In this document: positions 62,701-64,000 of the stretch, piece by piece
Position numbering within the stretch: the stretch's first letter is position 1
How the letters are laid out: the number at the start of each line of letters is the position of its first letter
Source: Lates calcarifer
Taxonomy: Eukaryota > Chordata > Actinopteri > Centropomidae
Direction: 5' to 3'
Length of the DNA: 64,000 nucleotides
Assembly: GCF_001640805.2 (NCBI RefSeq)
Contig: NC_066845.1
Span: 25,078,171-25,142,170, forward strand
Made by a program: the position numbers and the translations under genes
Notes under the pieces: model-generated
What the model was told of the DNA's origin: nothing
The model's input: the letters and a program-made list of their open reading frames with translations, nothing else
Database searches by the model: none

Positions 62701-63546
62701 TGGCTGAAGATGTTTCAAGCCTCCGTCAACCTGTGCTGATAAACACACACACACACACAGTCACACACTCATATCATAACTCAATCTGTCTTCTCTTCTT
62801 TTTAACCTCGATAACAAACAAATTCCAAGCAGTAGGAGAATTCTGAAATATCTTATGTTAATTACAAGAGAATATTCATTAATGTGATATTTAGAAAACA
62901 ACAGCATATCTTTACATTTAGAGAGACGTTCATATGATGCATGAGGTTAAAGAAAACGTTTCTTCCACCAAAATTTGTCAAAACTATACATGGCTCATAA
63001 TAATTCTGGTTTTATTTAATCTCTAAAAAGATGTTCAGAGGTTAAGTATTTCAAAGTAAAGAGGATTTTTCCCCCCTGAGATTACAGATCTGTGGTGCCC
63101 AGTCTCTCAGCAGCTTTCTATTTTATTTTTTTATAGCACACAAAACGTTTATGAAAATAAAATAACATTAAATATATTGTCATTGTTGAGTAAACACAGG
63201 ATTAATGCTGATGTGATTTACATTTTGACCAGTTGCTCCTGGGAATATAGAAAATTCACTGTGCTTTTATCCTGTAGTTACCACTGCTGACCACAGAGGC
63301 CGCTGTTTCGCAAAACTGAATTCTCATTTTACGTAAAACTGCAATAACTTTTAAATAAAAATACAAAAATTAAAGTAAATGTGATATTTTCTTTACCATA
63401 TACAATCTGAGAATAAGTTTTCATCTCAGTTATGCAAGTATCTTATTAATGTTTTGTCTTTTTTATTGTTTTGCAGATCATAAGCCGAGTACAGTGCGTA
63501 ATGATTATCTGCTGTGTCCTGCACCGAAGCTCTATGATGTCGGACA
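47559..63546 (+). CDS. antxr2: antxr2 (CMG2-type vWA cell-surface receptor), 5' ten coding exons, partial at right edge
   Basis: CDS is join of 47559-47734, 51726-51797, 54748-54819, 55505-55586, 55683-55787, 55881-55949, 57073-57153, 60389-60449, 60993-61088 and 63477-63546. All ten exons join in frame (884 bases, 294 codons plus two bases). Seen: signal peptide, vWA domain about residues 48-219 with MIDAS residues D58, S60, S62, T126 and D155, then the start of the Ig-like domain with C225, C237, C262 and C285. C47 and C225 are spaced like the disulfide pair bracketing the mammalian vWA domain. Known of the family: a type I membrane receptor for collagen/laminin-type matrix and the host receptor for anthrax protective antigen; human loss causes hyaline fibromatosis. 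ANTXR1 is the alternative. The VSP-MR, LPLTGDR and SCTEIL...PSSVCV blocks and the prdm8 neighbour favour ANTXR2. Transmembrane and cytoplasmic exons lie beyond 64000. Confidence 0.95.
48040..48310. mobile_element. degraded Tc1/mariner-type DNA transposon remnant
   Basis: 48054-48111 folds back: ccaaaagtttttggactc and gtgtccacaaacttttc are imperfect inverted repeats typical of this family's ends. From 48160 the sequence gctttgggatcaacttgaac, accagctgagagccaggccc and catcagtg matches the 3' part of a well-known fish element carrying a transposase tail. Stops interrupt every frame. Confidence 0.6.
48697..48710 (-). repeat. short interstitial telomere-like run
   Basis: ccctaaccctaacc, just over two TTAGGG units on the minus strand. 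Probably chance or a tiny insertion. Confidence 0.5.
51040..51150. repeat. purine-rich tract
   Basis: About 110 bases, mostly A and G (ggaaggaagaaggagac...), in antxr2 intron 1. Confidence 0.8.
51726..51797 (+). CDS. antxr2: antxr2 exon 2 (MIDAS DxSxS)
   Basis: 72 bases between ttgtttcag and gtgagt, encoding residues 60-82 with split codons at both ends. It completes the MIDAS motif D58-K-S60-G-S62 across intron 1. It carries a possible N-glycosylation site, N76-L-T. Length and phase match this exon in mammalian ANTXR genes. Confidence 0.93.
51798..54747 (+). other. antxr2 intron 2
   Basis: 2950 bases. The part at 52.02-52.77 kb is less AT-rich and open on the minus strand for 248 codons with no ATG at its start and no recognised similarity. 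A common teleost dispersed repeat lies near 53.07-53.2 kb. The rest is AT-rich and unremarkable. Confidence 0.8.
53074..53200 (+). repeat. teleost dispersed repeat in antxr2 intron 2
   Basis: cagaggtgggaagtaactgt, gaactcaagtcctgtacttc and tactttttactcctctacat are successive landmarks of a very common fish repeat. It may extend, diverged, toward 54.0 kb. Confidence 0.65.
54748..54819 (+). CDS. antxr2: antxr2 exon 3
   Basis: 72 bases, residues 84-106 plus split codons, from acceptor cacctcag to donor gacag|gtaccc. It encodes the second vWA strand MRVSFIVFS and the LPLTGD turn, both typical of ANTXR2. Confidence 0.93.
54820..55504 (+). other. antxr2 intron 3
   Basis: 685 bases, AT-rich. Nothing recognisable. 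Confidence 0.85.
55505..55586 (+). CDS. antxr2: antxr2 exon 4 (MIDAS threonine)
   Basis: 82 bases from acceptor gttttaag to donor aaagag|gtcagt, ending at phase 0 after E134. It includes GETYMHEG, whose T126 is the third MIDAS position, 68 residues after D58 as in the mammalian protein. The reading frame continues open across the next 96 bases (see intron 4). Confidence 0.92.
55587..55682 (+). other. antxr2 intron 4: 96 bases, in frame and without a stop
   Basis: Removing this segment restores the usual spacing between T126 and D155 and the family sequence ...HEGIKE then ASAQIQK.... It begins gtcagt and ends cgaag, with a T-rich stretch before the acceptor. It is exactly 32 codons and has no stop in the exon frame, so its retention would insert 32 residues into the vWA domain. 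Confidence 0.8.
55683..55787 (+). CDS. antxr2: antxr2 exon 5 (MIDAS aspartate)
   Basis: 105 bases, exactly 35 codons (residues 135-169), phase 0 at both ends. It contains [13 protein letters not shown], with D155 of the MIDAS. The donor aaagag|gtcagt is identical over 12 bases to the donor of exon 4. The following 93-base intron has an in-frame stop (TGA) if read through. Confidence 0.9.
55881..55949 (+). CDS. antxr2: antxr2 exon 6
   Basis: 69 bases, 23 codons (residues 170-192), between tctctcgcag and gtaaga. It encodes the vWA strand [16 protein letters not shown], including C182. Confidence 0.93.
55950..57072 (+). other. antxr2 intron 6
   Basis: 1123 bases. I see no gene, repeat family or structured element in it. 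Confidence 0.85.
57073..57153 (+). CDS. antxr2: antxr2 exon 7 (end of vWA domain)
   Basis: 81 bases, 27 codons (residues 193-219), between gaccaacag and gtaagt. It encodes [14 protein letters not shown] and [11 protein letters not shown], the last strand and helix of the vWA domain. Confidence 0.94.
57154..60388 (+). other. antxr2 intron 7
   Basis: 3235 bases. It starts with a short GT-rich run (57179-57200) and holds an A-rich run near 58317-58336. The segment 59.75-60.3 kb is of more even composition and could be a conserved non-coding element, but this cannot be judged without alignment. Confidence 0.8.
60389..60449 (+). CDS. antxr2: antxr2 exon 8 (vWA/Ig-like junction)
   Basis: 61 bases from acceptor atcctccag to donor aacg|gtgagt. 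It encodes residues 220-239 ([20 protein letters not shown]) plus one base of E240. C225 is the likely partner of C47. Confidence 0.93.
60450..60992 (+). other. antxr2 intron 8
   Basis: 543 bases. Nothing recognisable apart from its splice sites. Confidence 0.85.
60993..61088 (+). CDS. antxr2: antxr2 exon 9 (Ig-like domain)
   Basis: 96 bases from acceptor attcctcag to donor ttca|gtaagt, residues 241-271 with split codons at both ends. [11 protein letters not shown] and VVCSFIVN correspond to strands of the membrane-proximal Ig-like domain. Confidence 0.92.
61089..63476 (+). other. antxr2 intron 9
   Basis: 2388 bases. It has an A-run at about 62661-62675 and an (AC)n run at about 62741-62759. 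An open frame of 139 codons at 62266-62685 has no recognised similarity and runs into the poly-A tract, so it is treated as chance. Confidence 0.8.
62741..62759. repeat. (AC)n microsatellite
   Basis: About nine AC units in antxr2 intron 9. Confidence 0.9.
63477..63546 (+). CDS. antxr2: antxr2 exon 10 (Ig-like domain; last exon in window)
   Basis: 70 bases from acceptor gttttgcag to donor gaca|gtaagt, residues 273-294 plus two bases of Q295. It contains [15 protein letters not shown], matching the LLCPAP signature of the family. The gene continues to the right of the window. Confidence 0.92.
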
Positions 63547-64000
63547 GTAAGTACACAGCAGAGTGTCTGTTGGATTGAAGTGATGGTGGAGCGTGTTAGT
63601 GTTGCATGTGGTGCATATGGCTGACTTTATTAATTATGATATCACTATCACATACAGGCCAGTCATGAGGTTTAATACGGATATGATGCAGGTTTTTAGA
63701 GGAAACTAAAAAATGAAATGCCATTTCAAATGTTTCATCAGCTTTTCTTTATTCTAAGTGATTTTAAAAGTAATGTATTCTGGAGTTTCCCCATTATTAA
63801 ATCATGAAATGATGTAGATCAAAACTAGAAAATGAGCTCATGTTTTTCCATCCTGACATGATTTAAATTTCTCAGTTTTGTTATTGCCATGGAAAAGGAA
63901 AGAAACAGTGGGAGGACCCCGAAATGAAGGGGATTTCAAAGTTTGAAAGCAGAACTGAAACATCAGTAGTTTATTATAATTTCAAATGATTGTTGTATGT
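63547..64000 (+). other. antxr2 intron 10, start only
   Basis: Begins gtaagt after exon 10 and runs to the window edge. Nothing else is recognised. Confidence 0.8.

Noticed and set aside
47559..63546. Assignment of the plus-strand gene as antxr1
   Set aside because: Sequence blocks around exons 3 and 8 and the prdm8 neighbour fit ANTXR2 better, although some residues in exons 8 and 9 are ANTXR1-like.
1..64000. CRISPR arrays, bacterial operons, prophage or integrated virus
   Set aside because: No regularly spaced repeats, no prokaryotic gene layout and no viral proteins recognised in any frame.

Overview
The window looks like nuclear DNA from a ray-finned fish, probably a percomorph teleost. 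The genes are split by introns, many introns are only about 90-100 bases, long tracts are AT-rich, and there are many microsatellites and degraded dispersed repeats of types I recognise from teleost genomes. Nothing bacterial, viral or CRISPR-like is visible.

Two protein-coding genes can be supported well. prdm8 lies on the minus strand (coding 14051 down to 11330, three coding exons, 570 residues). It encodes a PR/SET-domain zinc-finger transcriptional repressor. antxr2 lies on the plus strand (47559 to beyond the right edge). Ten coding exons are visible, giving the first 295 residues: signal peptide, vWA domain with a complete MIDAS metal site, and part of the Ig-like domain. The transmembrane and cytoplasmic exons lie outside the window. 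The two genes are divergent, as PRDM8 and ANTXR2 are on human chromosome 4q21, which supports calling the second gene antxr2 rather than antxr1.

Layout: 1-5.2 kb is mostly non-coding, with one possible minus-strand exon and a CpG-containing possible promoter near 1.0-1.25 kb. A promoter-like first exon with a strong donor ends at 5891. From 5.9 to 10.7 kb is AT-rich non-coding DNA. prdm8 and its 3' UTR cover 10.7-14.06 kb, with a GC/CpG-rich candidate 5' exon and promoter at 16.0-17.1 kb. From 17 to 47 kb is a long intergenic interval. It holds degraded transposons and SINE-like pieces, a tRNA-Pro pseudogene, an E-box inverted repeat, CTCF-like and nuclear-receptor-like sites, and a second promoter-like first exon ending at 42900. 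From 47.1 kb to the end is antxr2.

Functionally the two genes are not known to share a pathway. PRDM8 is a nuclear corepressor that works with the bHLH factor BHLHE22. ANTXR2 is a cell-surface receptor for basement-membrane matrix proteins. The interval between them is the likeliest place for prdm8 control elements. No single previously undescribed system stands out. The most interesting leads are a stop-free 96-base intron inside the antxr2 vWA domain, a CATATG inverted repeat between the genes, two perfect DR1 nuclear-receptor sites flanking prdm8, and unassigned first-exon-like sequences at 5.86 and 42.9 kb.
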